Source of the DNA: JAUREX01 sp964472135
GTDB taxonomy: Bacteria; Pseudomonadota; Alphaproteobacteria; Rhodobacterales; Rhodobacteraceae
NCBI GenBank assembly: GCA_964472135.1
Contig: CAYYJB010000002.1
Span: 1 to 64,000, forward strand
Length of the DNA stretch: 64,000 nucleotides
Direction of reading: 5' to 3'
A model generated the notes under the pieces. The model worked only from the letters and a program-made list of their open reading frames with translations, was not told the origin of the DNA and did not search any database. Both the position numbers and the translations under genes were made by a program. How positions within the stretch are numbered: position 1 is the stretch's first letter; each line of letters begins with the position of its first letter. Below, one piece after another: positions 10,400-18,297 of this stretch.

Positions 10400-11299
10400 T
10401 CAGCCCCCCATCCCCGACAACCGCGCCGGCAGCGACAGGATCCAGCCGCGCAATCCGTCAAGGATCCAGTCGGCGGCATCGACATAGACCGACAGGATCG
10501 GACCAAGCGACGGCATGGCCTGCCCGAGCGACGGTGCGACGACATAGATGAAGGCGGCGATCGAGAGCGCGAGCAGGCAGAGTGCGCCAAAGAGCGCGAG
10601 GCCCCCCGGCCCGTCGGCGGGGGGGCGTGCAGGGGTCCAGAGCGGGGCAGGCTCGGCCTCGACCGGCCAGACGGGGGCCGAAGGAGCGGGCGGCACGGCA
10701 TCATCTTGGGCCGCGGCCCCGGGCAGGGGCAGGAATGGCGCGGAGGGGCGCCCGGCCACGATCGAAGGCTCGGCGACCGGCGCCGGTGTCGGGGTGCCGG
10801 GCGTGACGGCGCCGGATGGCGCCGCCTCAGCCCCGGGCGAGGCGTCGGGCACGGCGTCGGGCGCGGCGGCGTCGATGCCGGCATCCGGGCGCGCGGCCTC
10901 GGGCGAAGTTTCGGGCCGGTCCTGGGCACGGGCGGCCAATTCGCGCGCCGCCTCCTCGCGCAGCAGCGCGAGAACCTCGGGCGGCAGGCGCGATTCGATC
11001 GGAGAGAGGGCGAAATCGGGCTCCGGCGCGTCCTGCGGCGCCGCGCTGTCGTCCGCGTCATCCGCCGCGGCCGGGTGGTGCGGATCGTCCCCGCCGCGAC
11101 CGGTCACCTCCGCCACGGCCTCCGGTGCCCCGGCGGGGCCCGCGGGCGCCTCTGCGGGCGCGCGGAAGGGCGAGGCCGCGGTCGGCAGATGCAGCCACGC
11201 ATGCCCGCAGGCCGTGCATTCGAGATCGCGCCCCTGCGCGGGAAGGGCGAGGGCCGCGACCTCGTAGCGCGCGGCGCAGTTGGGACAGACGATCAGCAT
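10400..11299 (-). CDS. Zinc-ribbon (MJ0042-type) single-pass membrane protein
   Basis: A 299-residue protein starting with an MJ0042-type zinc ribbon: CPNC near residue 5 and CTAC about 27 residues later, which would bind one zinc. A long Pro/Ala/Glu-rich, probably disordered region follows, then one membrane helix (GGLALFGALCLLALSIAAFIY) and a short C-terminal segment with further hydrophobic stretches. This architecture is common in Rhodobacterales and uncharacterised. The ATG at 11299 is chosen because the zinc ribbon starts at once; the frame continues open far upstream antisense to the acyltransferase, which is an artefact. It is divergent from the acyltransferase gene. Confidence 0.85.
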   Translation of the reverse strand: MLIVCPNCAARYEVAALALPAQGRDLECTACGHAWLHLPTAASPFRAPAEAPAGPAGAPEAVAEVTGRGGDDPHHPAAADDADDSAAPQDAPEPDFALSPIESRLPPEVLALLREEAARELAARAQDRPETSPEAARPDAGIDAAAPDAVPDASPGAEAAPSGAVTPGTPTPAPVAEPSIVAGRPSAPFLPLPGAAAQDDAVPPAPSAPVWPVEAEPAPLWTPARPPADGPGGLALFGALCLLALSIAAFIYVVAPSLGQAMPSLGPILSVYVDAADWILDGLRGWILSLPARLSGMGG

Positions 11300-11413
11300 C
11301 GCTCGGCACTCCGCTCCGGTCTCCTCTAGCAAGACCGTTCGGCCGGGCCAAGTCTTGCCGCGACCGGACGCATGTGCTTCAACGCTCCGGCCGGGCTTCA
11401 GGGGGGAAGGCGC

Positions 11414-12136
11414 GTGGCGGGGCTGGTGCAGGGCGCGCGATCGGGCGTGTTCATCGTCCAGATGTATCTGGCGATGATCGTCTTCGCACTCGGCTATGCG
11501 CCCTGGGCGGCCATCGACCGGCGCGGTGCCTTCGCGGCGATCCATGCCTATTGCCGCTGGGTGCGCCTCAGCGCGCGCGTCCTCGTCGGGCTGCGCAGCG
11601 AGGTGCGCGGCCCCGTGCCCGAGGGCGAGGTGATCGTCGCGGCCAAGCACCAGAGCTTTTTCGACATCATCCTCATCGCCTCGGCGGTGCCGCGCCCGCG
11701 TTTCGTGATGAAGGCCGAGCTGCGCTTTGCCCCGCTGCTCGGCTGGTATGCCAAGCGCATCGGCTGCATCCCGGTCGAGCGTGGCCGACGTTCGGCCGCG
11801 ATCCGTCAGATGATGGAGGGGGTCGCGCGCGCGCAGGGCGAGGCGGCGCAACTCATCATCTATCCGCAGGGCACGCGCGTGCCGCCGGGCGTGACGCGCC
11901 CCTACAAGATCGGCGCGGGGCATCTCTATGCCGAACTCGGCCAGCCCTGCGTGCCCGTCGCGACCAATGTCGGCATCTTCTGGCCCAAGCGCAGCCTGAT
12001 GCGCCTGCCGGGCGTCGCGGTGGTCGAATTCCTCGAACCGATCCCCCCCGGCCTCGGGCTGCCCGCGTTCATGGCCCGGCTCGAGGCGCAGATCGAGACC
12101 GCCTCGGACCGTCTGGCGACCGAGGCGCGTCTCTGA
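11414..12136 (+). CDS. 1-acyl-sn-glycerol-3-phosphate acyltransferase (PlsC family)
   Basis: A 240-residue inner-membrane enzyme of the PlsC family, which makes phosphatidic acid by acylating lysophosphatidate. An N-terminal membrane helix is followed by the catalytic KHQSFFD box (H-x4-D), an FVMKAEL region, and the IYPQGTR motif that corresponds to the acceptor-binding EGTR block. Gln in place of Glu in that block is seen in several alphaproteobacterial members. GTG at 11414 is preferred because GGGGGGAAGG lies 4 bases upstream; an ATG at 11372 is the alternative. Whether this is the sole PlsC or a paralogue acting on another lysolipid is not decidable here. Confidence 0.88.
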   Translation: MAGLVQGARSGVFIVQMYLAMIVFALGYAPWAAIDRRGAFAAIHAYCRWVRLSARVLVGLRSEVRGPVPEGEVIVAAKHQSFFDIILIASAVPRPRFVMKAELRFAPLLGWYAKRIGCIPVERGRRSAAIRQMMEGVARAQGEAAQLIIYPQGTRVPPGVTRPYKIGAGHLYAELGQPCVPVATNVGIFWPKRSLMRLPGVAVVEFLEPIPPGLGLPAFMARLEAQIETASDRLATEARL

Positions 12137-12201
12137 CGCTTGCGCGCCCGCGCGCGCCGCAGCACAGTGTCTAGGCACCCGCCGCATCCACGGAGAGCCC
12201 C

Positions 12202-13368
12202 ATGCCAGTGCGCAACCGCATCGCCGAACTCGCGCCCGAAATCGCCCGCTGGCGGCGCGACTTCCACGCGCACCCCGAGCTTCAGTTCGAGGTACACCGC
12301 ACGGCGGCCCGCGTGGCCGAACTCTTGCGCGAGATGGGCTGCGACCGGGTCGAGACGGGCATCGGCCGGACGGGCGTCGTCGGCGTCATCCACGGGCGGC
12401 AGACGGCCTCGGGGCGCGCCGTCGGCCTGCGCGCCGACATGGACGCGCTGCCCATCGCCGAGGCGACGGGGCTGCCCCATGCCTCGACGATCCCGGGGCG
12501 GATGCACGCCTGCGGCCATGACGGGCACACCGCCATGCTGCTCGGCGCCGCGAAATACCTGTGCGAGACGCGCAACTTCGACGGCACGGCGGTGGTGATC
12601 TTCCAGCCTGCCGAGGAGGGGGGCGCGGGCGGGCGCGAGATGGTGCGCGACGGGCTGATGGACCGCTTCGGCATCAATGAGGTCTATGGCCTGCACAACG
12701 CGCCCGGCATGCCCGTCGGCCAGTTCGCGATCCGGCCCGGGCCCATCATGGCGTCTGCCGACGAGTTCGAGATCACCGTCACCGGCAAGGGCGGGCATGC
12801 CGCAGAGCCGCATGTCTGCATCGACACGACCCTTGCCGCCGCCCAGATCGTCGTCACGCTCCATTCGATGGTCGCGCGCAATGTGGATCCGCTGCACCGC
12901 GTGGTGCTGACGGTCGGCACCTTTCATACCGACAGCGCGGCCTCGAACATCATCGCGCATCGGGCGCGGCTTTGCGGCACGGTGCGCACGCTCGATCCGG
13001 TGAACCGCGATCTGGCCGAGACGCGCGTGCGCGAGATCGCCGAGCACACCGCCCGGGCCTTCGGCGCGGTGGCCGAGGTCGCCTATGAGCGCGGCTATCC
13101 CCCCACCATCAACCACCCCGAGCACGCCGCCCACGCGGCGGCGGTGGCGCGCGCCGTCTCGGGGCGCTGCGACGACGACACGCCCCCCATCATGCCCGCC
13201 GAGGATTTCAGCTACATGCTCGAGGCCCGCCCGGGCGCCTACATCTTCCTCGGCAACGGCGACAGCGCCGCCTGCCACCACCCGGCCTATGAATTCGACG
13301 ATGCCGCGATCCCCTATGGCGCGAGCTGGTTCGCGGGCCTCGTGGAAACGCGCCTGCCGGTGGCGTGA
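12202..13368 (+). CDS. M20 family amidohydrolase (hippurate hydrolase-like)
   Basis: A 388-residue member of the M20D amidohydrolase family (hippurate hydrolase, N-acyl amino acid amidohydrolase), cytoplasmic and di-metal. Metal and catalytic motifs are present in order: RADMDALPI, HACGHDGH, PAEEGGAG and, near the C-terminus, MPAEDFSYML. The dimerisation domain lies between about residues 185 and 300. The start at 12202 has GGAGAG upstream and gives a standard N-terminus. It releases an amino acid from an N-acyl or related amide; the exact substrate is unknown. It stands alone between the acyltransferase and the atypical gene downstream. Confidence 0.92.
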   Translation: MPVRNRIAELAPEIARWRRDFHAHPELQFEVHRTAARVAELLREMGCDRVETGIGRTGVVGVIHGRQTASGRAVGLRADMDALPIAEATGLPHASTIPGRMHACGHDGHTAMLLGAAKYLCETRNFDGTAVVIFQPAEEGGAGGREMVRDGLMDRFGINEVYGLHNAPGMPVGQFAIRPGPIMASADEFEITVTGKGGHAAEPHVCIDTTLAAAQIVVTLHSMVARNVDPLHRVVLTVGTFHTDSAASNIIAHRARLCGTVRTLDPVNRDLAETRVREIAEHTARAFGAVAEVAYERGYPPTINHPEHAAHAAAVARAVSGRCDDDTPPIMPAEDFSYMLEARPGAYIFLGNGDSAACHHPAYEFDDAAIPYGASWFAGLVETRLPVA

Positions 13369-13555
13369 CCCCGCCACCTCACCCCCGCCCCAACCGATCC
13401 CGCGCGTGAGCACCCTCACGCACGGTGCGCGCGAACGAGACCATAAGGCATCTTCCGTACGGACACTAGGAACCAGCTGGCAAGGGCCGGTACAGTGAGG
13501 TAAGGAATCGGGAAAAAATTTGCAGCGAAAAGCCATTTGAAAGGACTGCCGCGAC
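13369..13555. other. Lower-GC intergenic region before the atypical gene
   Basis: Base composition drops visibly from about 13440 onward. The region holds a perfect 10-base palindrome TCCGTACGGA at 13454-13463, which could be an operator, and an A-rich stretch GGGAAAAAATTTG near 13510. No open frame of note. The composition shift continues into the following gene. Confidence 0.4.
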
Positions 13556-14302
13556 ATGCATGAGGAATTCGAGAAAGTTTCCGAACTTCGGGAAGAGATG
13601 TTCGAACGAATCGTCATTGCAAACAAGGCCGCTTATCTTGTCGACCTTCCCTGGGAAGCGAGCATTGATGACATATTGGAGATGTTCGACGCCGAAAATG
13701 GCGGGGTGTGGTGCGCAGGTGCCGCGTTTGTCCTGTACAAGGCTTGCGTCGATAGAGGACTTGATTCGTATATCTATTTCTATGGCTCCCCGGGCGGTTT
13801 CACGCATGTCACGACCCTTGTGAGGATCGGAGACGAAATTTTTTTGCACGACGCCTATCTGAACTTCGCCTATGCCGATCCATTTTTCGACATACTGCAA
13901 AAGGTTGGCGATGGGTGCCCTCCCGATGCGATCATCGGAAAAGCGCGCAGGCGTCCTGTTCTTGCTGCTTCTGTGAACACGCTCGGATGGTTCAGGGAAG
14001 GTGAAGGGGCGAGTCCTTGGCGCGAATCGCGGCCTGGGTTCCGGATCTACTCGGCCGAGATGTCGCTGCCGACGCTGCACGAGAAATATCGCGAGCCCGA
14101 CCTCGGCGAGGCGCTCGACCGGGTCGAGGCCGAGGGGTTGCCGCGCGATCTGTCGTCGCTGCTGCTCTATCCCTTCGGCCTGACCGGGCGGGATGGCTGG
14201 GTCGACGATCCGGCATCGGATCTGAACGGGGGCCTCTATGGCCGGATCGTCGCAGCGTGCGCGGGGTTGCGCGCGCAGGCCCTGCGCCGCGCCGCGGGCT
14301 GA
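13556..14302 (+). CDS. Transglutaminase-like cysteine protein (predicted), mosaic composition
   Basis: A 248-residue protein of no family I recognise outright. Residues 50-100 show a transglutaminase/papain-like pattern: Cys53 in GGVWCAGAA, His84 in GFTHVTTLV and Asp99 in FLHDAYLNF, with the 15-residue His-to-Asp spacing usual for that superfamily. I infer a transglutaminase-like fold, possibly a cysteine hydrolase. There is no signal peptide, so it is cytoplasmic unless exported otherwise. Up to about base 14030 codons are unlike the neighbours (ATA, AGA, CGA, CTT and TCT are used); after that the gene returns to host-like GC-rich codons. This suggests acquisition and fusion to a resident 3' part. 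It is convergent with the corrinoid gene, the stops being directly adjacent. Confidence 0.75.
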   Translation: MHEEFEKVSELREEMFERIVIANKAAYLVDLPWEASIDDILEMFDAENGGVWCAGAAFVLYKACVDRGLDSYIYFYGSPGGFTHVTTLVRIGDEIFLHDAYLNFAYADPFFDILQKVGDGCPPDAIIGKARRRPVLAASVNTLGWFREGEGASPWRESRPGFRIYSAEMSLPTLHEKYREPDLGEALDRVEAEGLPRDLSSLLLYPFGLTGRDGWVDDPASDLNGGLYGRIVAACAGLRAQALRRAAG

Positions 14303-14311
14303 TCAGCCCGC
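14294..14311. terminator. Perfect 18-base palindrome over two convergent stop codons
   Basis: GCGGGCTGA at 14294-14302 is followed directly by its reverse complement at 14303-14311. The plus-strand stop (14300-14302) and the minus-strand stop (14303-14305) lie in its centre. As RNA it can form a stem of 7 bp with a 4-base loop in both directions, which suits a bidirectional terminator, though no T tract follows. Confidence 0.4.
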
Positions 14312-15007
14312 TGCCGCCATGCGGTTGTGCTTGCGCGCCATGAACTGCTTGGCGGTCTCGACCGCCACCGCGGCGTCGCGGCAATAGGCATCCGCCCCGA
14401 TCGCGCGGCCGAACTCTTCGTTCAGCGGCGCGCCACCCACGAGCACGATGTAATCCTCGCGCATGCCCTTTTCCTTCATCGTGTCGATCACGACCTTCAT
14501 GTAGGGCATCGTCGTGGTGAGCAGCGCCGACATGCCGAGGATGTCGGGCTGTTCGCGGTCGATCGCGTCGAGGTATTTCTCGACCGCATTGTTGATCCCG
14601 AGGTCGATGACCTCGAAGCCCGCGCCTTCCATCATCATGCCCACGAGGTTCTTGCCGATGTCGTGGATGTCGCCCTTGACGGTGCCGATCACCATCTTGC
14701 CCATGCGGGGGGCGCCCGTCTCGGCGAGGAGCGGCTTGAGGATCGCCATGCCCGCCTTCATCGCGTTGGCGGCCAGAAGTACCTCGGGGACAAAGAGGAT
14801 CCCGTCGCGGAAGTCGTTGCCGACGATGGTCATGCCCGCGACCAGCGCCTTCGTCAGCACGTCGTAGGGCGTCCAGCCGCGCTCGAGCAGGATGCGCACG
14901 CCCTCCTCGATCTCCTCCTTGAGGCCATCGTAGAGGTCGTCGTGCATCTGGAGCACGAGTTCGTCGTCCGACAGCTCGGACAGGATGATCTCGTCGTCGT
15001 CGGCCAT
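14303..15007 (-). CDS. Corrinoid (cobalamin-binding) protein for a methyltransferase system
   Basis: A 234-residue cytoplasmic protein of the MtaC/MtbC/MttC-like corrinoid family, the methyl carrier between a substrate:corrinoid methyltransferase and a corrinoid:folate methyltransferase. Residues about 15-95 are the helical B12-binding cap and residues about 100-230 the Rossmann-like cobalamin domain. The lower-ligand motif is GDIHDIGKN with His115; the SALLTTTM and VGGAPLNEEF segments fit the other cofactor contacts. The start at 15007 begins MADDDEI; a far longer open frame upstream on this strand is antisense to the radical SAM and pdeM genes. No methyltransferase is adjacent; the MttB-family gene at 59458 is the only candidate partner in the window. 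Confidence 0.92.
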   Translation of the reverse strand: MADDDEIILSELSDDELVLQMHDDLYDGLKEEIEEGVRILLERGWTPYDVLTKALVAGMTIVGNDFRDGILFVPEVLLAANAMKAGMAILKPLLAETGAPRMGKMVIGTVKGDIHDIGKNLVGMMMEGAGFEVIDLGINNAVEKYLDAIDREQPDILGMSALLTTTMPYMKVVIDTMKEKGMREDYIVLVGGAPLNEEFGRAIGADAYCRDAAVAVETAKQFMARKHNRMAAAG

Positions 15008-15117
15008 GGTGTTCCCTGCGCGTGATGTCGTCCTTCCTTGCGGCCAAACCCTTGCCCGAACTTGCCGCTTTGCGACAGGCGGCGCGCGCAAACCGACATG
15101 GGCGCGCAGAGATGATC

Positions 15118-15135
15118 TTGCACAAGTTCGTGCAA
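15118..15135. promoter_or_regulatory. Inverted repeat TTGCAC-N6-GTGCAA, possible operator
   Basis: An 18-base near-palindrome with perfect 6-base arms lies in the 144-base gap between the divergent corrinoid-protein and radical SAM genes. It ends 17 bases before the radical SAM start, over or near where its promoter and ribosome site must lie. Shape and position suggest a dimeric repressor site; the regulator is unknown. Confidence 0.45.
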
Positions 15136-15151
15136 TGTTCCATCCTGGGCC

Positions 15152-16225
15152 ATGGCTTCGCCCGACCCCGCCCTCCGCCTGCGCGCCCGTGGCAGCGCGA
15201 CCGCCCCGGCGGGCCGGTTTGAGCGTCTGGAGAGCGTCCCCGAGCCCGACGGCTGGGACGCGCCCGAGGCGCATCTTCTGCGCACCGAAATCCGGGAGGA
15301 GGTGCCGCGCGCGGCCCTCGCCTGGAACCGCTCGCCCGATCTGCCGTTCGACCGCAGCCTCAACCCCTATCGCGGCTGCGAGCATGGCTGCGCCTATTGC
15401 TATGCCCGCCCGACCCATGCCTGGCTCGGCCTCTCGCCCGGGCTCGACTTCGAGACGCGGCTGGTGGCGCGCCCGAGCCTCGGGCCCACGCTCGCGCGCG
15501 AGTTCCGCGGCCGCGGCTATGCCCCCGCCCCGATCGCGATCGGCACCGCGACCGACCCCTATCAGCCCGCCGAGGCGCGCGCGCGGATCATGCCCGAGGT
15601 GCTGCGCGTGCTGGCGGAGTTTCGCCATCCCGCCTCGATCACGACGCGGGGCGCGCTGATTGCGCGCGATCTCGACGCCATCGCGGCGCTCGCGCGGCAG
15701 GGGCTGATGCGGGTGGGGGTCAGCATCACGACGCTCGACCCCGATCTGGCCCGCGCGATGGAGCCGCGCGCCCCCGCCCCCGCGCGCCGGCTCGAGACGA
15801 TCGCGACGCTCGCGGCCGCAGGCGTGCCGGTGCGGGTGATGGTCGCGCCCGTCATCCCCGGCCTGACCGACCCCGAGATCGAGCGCATCCTCGGCGCCGC
15901 GCGCGCCGCCGGGGCGGTGGCGGCAACCCTCATCCCGCTGCGCCTGCCCGGCGAGGTCGCGGGCCTTTTCCGCGACTGGCTCGCGCGCGCCGTGCCCGAG
16001 CGGGCCGACAAGGTGATGGCGCGGGTGCGCGAGATGAACGGCGGGCGCGACCACGACCCGCGCTTCGGCCGGCGGATGCGCGGCGCGGGTGTCTGGGCCG
16101 ATCTGATCCGCCGGCGGTTCGAGATCGCGCTGGCGCGCGAGAGCCTGGCCGAGCGGCTGCCGCCCTTGCGCTGCGATCTCTTCCGCGTGCCAGAGGCGCC
16201 CGGCACGCAGCTGCGGCTGCTCTGA
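15152..16225 (+). CDS. PA0069-type radical SAM protein
   Basis: A 357-residue radical SAM protein of the PA0069/Rv2578c-like group, which is distantly related to spore photoproduct lyase and has no settled function. The [4Fe-4S] cluster motif is CEHGCAYCY in NPYRGCEHGCAYC, at about residues 75-84. Later conserved parts include GTATDPYQPAE and the SITTLDPDLARAMEPRAP segment typical of the group. ATG at 15152. The product should be cytoplasmic. It is divergent from the corrinoid gene and followed after 129 bases, including a strong hairpin, by pdeM, so it may be its own transcription unit. Confidence 0.9.
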   Translation: MASPDPALRLRARGSATAPAGRFERLESVPEPDGWDAPEAHLLRTEIREEVPRAALAWNRSPDLPFDRSLNPYRGCEHGCAYCYARPTHAWLGLSPGLDFETRLVARPSLGPTLAREFRGRGYAPAPIAIGTATDPYQPAEARARIMPEVLRVLAEFRHPASITTRGALIARDLDAIAALARQGLMRVGVSITTLDPDLARAMEPRAPAPARRLETIATLAAAGVPVRVMVAPVIPGLTDPEIERILGAARAAGAVAATLIPLRLPGEVAGLFRDWLARAVPERADKVMARVREMNGGRDHDPRFGRRMRGAGVWADLIRRRFEIALARESLAERLPPLRCDLFRVPEAPGTQLRLL

Positions 16226-16254
16226 GCGGGGGCGCTGAGCGAAGCGAGGCCTGT

Positions 16255-16288
16255 CGCGCGAAAGCCCGTCTGGCATGTCTTTCGCGCG
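16255..16288 (+). terminator. 10-bp perfect hairpin after the radical SAM gene
   Basis: CGCGCGAAAG (16255-16264) and CTTTCGCGCG (16279-16288) form a perfect 10-bp stem with a 14-base loop, 30 bases after the radical SAM stop and 67 bases before the pdeM start. There is no downstream T run, so it may terminate, or process and stabilise the upstream RNA. Confidence 0.5.
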
Positions 16289-16354
16289 CCGCCCGGCACG
16301 CGCGGGCCGAACCCGGCGCTTGAACACAGCCCCCGGCGCTGGCACCAAGGCCCC

Positions 16355-17104
16355 ATGCCCGACCCGCAGCCCCCTGCCCCCGACCTGCCCGACCGGATCG
16401 GCTTTGCCCTCTGCGGCGAGGCGCTGGTGGCGCGCGCCTCGGGGGCGCTGCACTGGCCGGCGCAGGGCCTCCTGTGCGTGGCGGACCTGCATCTGGGCAA
16501 GGCGCAGCGGGCGGCGCTTGGCGGCGGGGCGATGCTGCCGCCCTATGAGGTGCGCGCGACCCTCGACCGTCTCGGCGCCGAACTGGCCGCGACGGGCGCG
16601 CGGCGGGTGCTGGCGCTCGGCGACAGCTTCGACGATCTGGGCGCGGCGGGGCGGCTCGCGCCGGACGACCGGCTGCGCCTCATCGCGCTGATGGCGGGGC
16701 GGGACTGGGTCTGGATCACCGGCAACCACGATCCCGCCCCGCTCGATCTGCCGGGCACGCATCGGGCGTGGGTGGGGCTCGGCGCGCTCGGGTTTCGCCA
16801 TATCGCCCGGCCGGGGGCCGCGGGCGAGGTGACGGGGCACCACCACCCCAAGGTGCGGCTGCCGGGCGGCGGGTCGCGGCCCGCCTTCCTGATCGATGCG
16901 CGCCGCGCGATCCTGCCCGCCTTCGGGGCCTATGCCGGGGGCCTCGACGCCGCCGACGGGGCGTTCGCGCCGCTGCTCGCGCCCGATGCGCGCGCGCTTG
17001 CGACCGATCCGGGCGGGCGGGGCGGGATGCTCGTGCTGCCCGCCCGCTTGACCGGGGCGCGCGGGCGGGGCAAGCGGGGACGATGGGCAGGAGACAGAGC
17101 ATGA
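16355..17104 (+). CDS. pdeM: PdeM-like metallophosphoesterase (ligase-associated DNA damage response)
   Basis: A 249-residue calcineurin-type metallophosphoesterase matching PdeM, the endonuclease of the LigD-type ligase-associated repair cluster. Metal-binding motifs in order are ADLHLGK, LGDSFDD, GNHD and GHHHPK. The usual partners of that cluster (Lhr-type helicase, LigB-type ligase, exonuclease) are not in the window, so the gene is separated from its normal set. The C-terminus is Gly/Arg-rich. Its TGA stop overlaps the kynU ATG (ATGA at 17101-17104), so kynureninase translation is probably coupled to it. Confidence 0.87.
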   Translation: MPDPQPPAPDLPDRIGFALCGEALVARASGALHWPAQGLLCVADLHLGKAQRAALGGGAMLPPYEVRATLDRLGAELAATGARRVLALGDSFDDLGAAGRLAPDDRLRLIALMAGRDWVWITGNHDPAPLDLPGTHRAWVGLGALGFRHIARPGAAGEVTGHHHPKVRLPGGGSRPAFLIDARRAILPAFGAYAGGLDAADGAFAPLLAPDARALATDPGGRGGMLVLPARLTGARGRGKRGRWAGDRA

Positions 17105-18294
17105 CCGACTTCGACGCGACGCGCGCGGCCTTCGATCTGCCCGAGGGGATCTGCTATCTCGATGGCAACTCCCTCGGGCCGCTGCCCAGGTCGGCGCTCG
17201 GCCGGGTGCAGGGGATGATGGCCGGGGAATGGGGCGGGATGCTCATCTCCGGCTGGACCGACGCGGGCTGGATGGAGGCGCCGCGGCGTCTGGGCGACCG
17301 GATCGGCGCGCTGATCGGGGCGGCACCGGGCAGCACGGTCGTGGGCGACACCCTCTCCATCCGGATCTATCAGGCGCTGGCGGCAGCGCTCGCGCTGCGG
17401 CCAGCGCGGCGCGTGATCCTGTCGGACAGCGGCAACTTTCCCTCGGACCTCTACATGGCGCGCGGACTGGCCGAGGCGCTTGGGCAGGGGCATGAGCTGC
17501 GCCTCGTTGCGCCCGAAGCGGTCGAGGGCGCGCTCGGCCCCGATGTCGCGGTGCTGATGCTGACCGAGGTCGATTACCGCACCGGCCGGCGGCACGACAT
17601 GGCGCGGCTGACGGCCGCAGCCCATGCGGCGGGCGCGCTGACGGTGTGGGATCTTGCCCATTCGGCCGGGGCGACGGATGTGGACCTCGGCGCGGCGGGC
17701 GTCGATTTCGCGGCCGGGTGCAGCTACAAGTATCTGAACGGCGGGCCGGGCGCGCCGGCCTTCGTCCATGTCGCCCCCGCGTTGCAGGATGCGGCCTGGC
17801 CCGCGCTTGCGGGCTGGCTCGGCCACGCCGAACCCTTCGCCTTCGAGACCGACTATCGCCCCGGAAGGGGGATCGAGCGGATGCGCGTCGGCACGCCCCC
17901 GGTGATCCAGATGGCCGCCCTCGATGCCGCCCTCGATGTCTGGGAGGGGGTCGCGATGGCCGATCTGCGCGCGCAGAGCCTCGCGCTCGGCGATGCCTTC
18001 ATCGCGGGGGTCGAGGGGGCCTGCCCCAACCTTTCCCTCGCGACGCCGCGGGCCCATGGCGCGCGCGGCAGCCATGTGAGCTTTCGCCACCCCGAGGGGT
18101 TCGCGATCATGCGCGCGCTGGTGGCGCGCGGCGTCGTCGGCGATTTCCGCGCCCCCGACATCCTGCGCTTCGGGATCACGCCGCTCTTCATCGGGGCGCA
18201 GGACATCGCGCGCGCCGTCGCGACCATCGCCGAGGTCATGGCGACCCGCGCCTGGGACCGCCCCGAATACCGCATCCGCCGCGCCGTCACCTGA
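17101..18294 (+). CDS. kynU: Kynureninase
   Basis: A 397-residue PLP enzyme that cleaves kynurenine or 3-hydroxykynurenine to (hydroxy)anthranilate and alanine in tryptophan breakdown. The PLP lysine is Lys210 in GCSYKYLNGGPGAP; the N-terminal CYLDGNSLGPLP, the SDSGNFPSDLYMA block and the VWDLAHSAGA cofactor-binding block are all kynureninase signatures. The length is normal (about 390-420). The start overlaps the pdeM stop by four bases. Tryptophan dioxygenase and formamidase genes are not in the window. It is convergent with the PBP1A gene, with 3 bases between the ends. Confidence 0.95.
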   Translation: MTDFDATRAAFDLPEGICYLDGNSLGPLPRSALGRVQGMMAGEWGGMLISGWTDAGWMEAPRRLGDRIGALIGAAPGSTVVGDTLSIRIYQALAAALALRPARRVILSDSGNFPSDLYMARGLAEALGQGHELRLVAPEAVEGALGPDVAVLMLTEVDYRTGRRHDMARLTAAAHAAGALTVWDLAHSAGATDVDLGAAGVDFAAGCSYKYLNGGPGAPAFVHVAPALQDAAWPALAGWLGHAEPFAFETDYRPGRGIERMRVGTPPVIQMAALDAALDVWEGVAMADLRAQSLALGDAFIAGVEGACPNLSLATPRAHGARGSHVSFRHPEGFAIMRALVARGVVGDFRAPDILRFGITPLFIGAQDIARAVATIAEVMATRAWDRPEYRIRRAVT

Positions 18295-18297
18295 GGG

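Noticed and set aside
13369..14302. Insertion sequence or integrative element explaining the lower-GC gene
   Set aside because: No transposase or integrase, no terminal inverted repeats and no target-site duplication could be found around it.
15008..16846. Long upstream extension of the corrinoid gene on the minus strand
   Set aside because: The frame stays open through the radical SAM and pdeM genes on the other strand, but the conserved corrinoid protein begins at 15007 and the extension is low-complexity antisense sequence.
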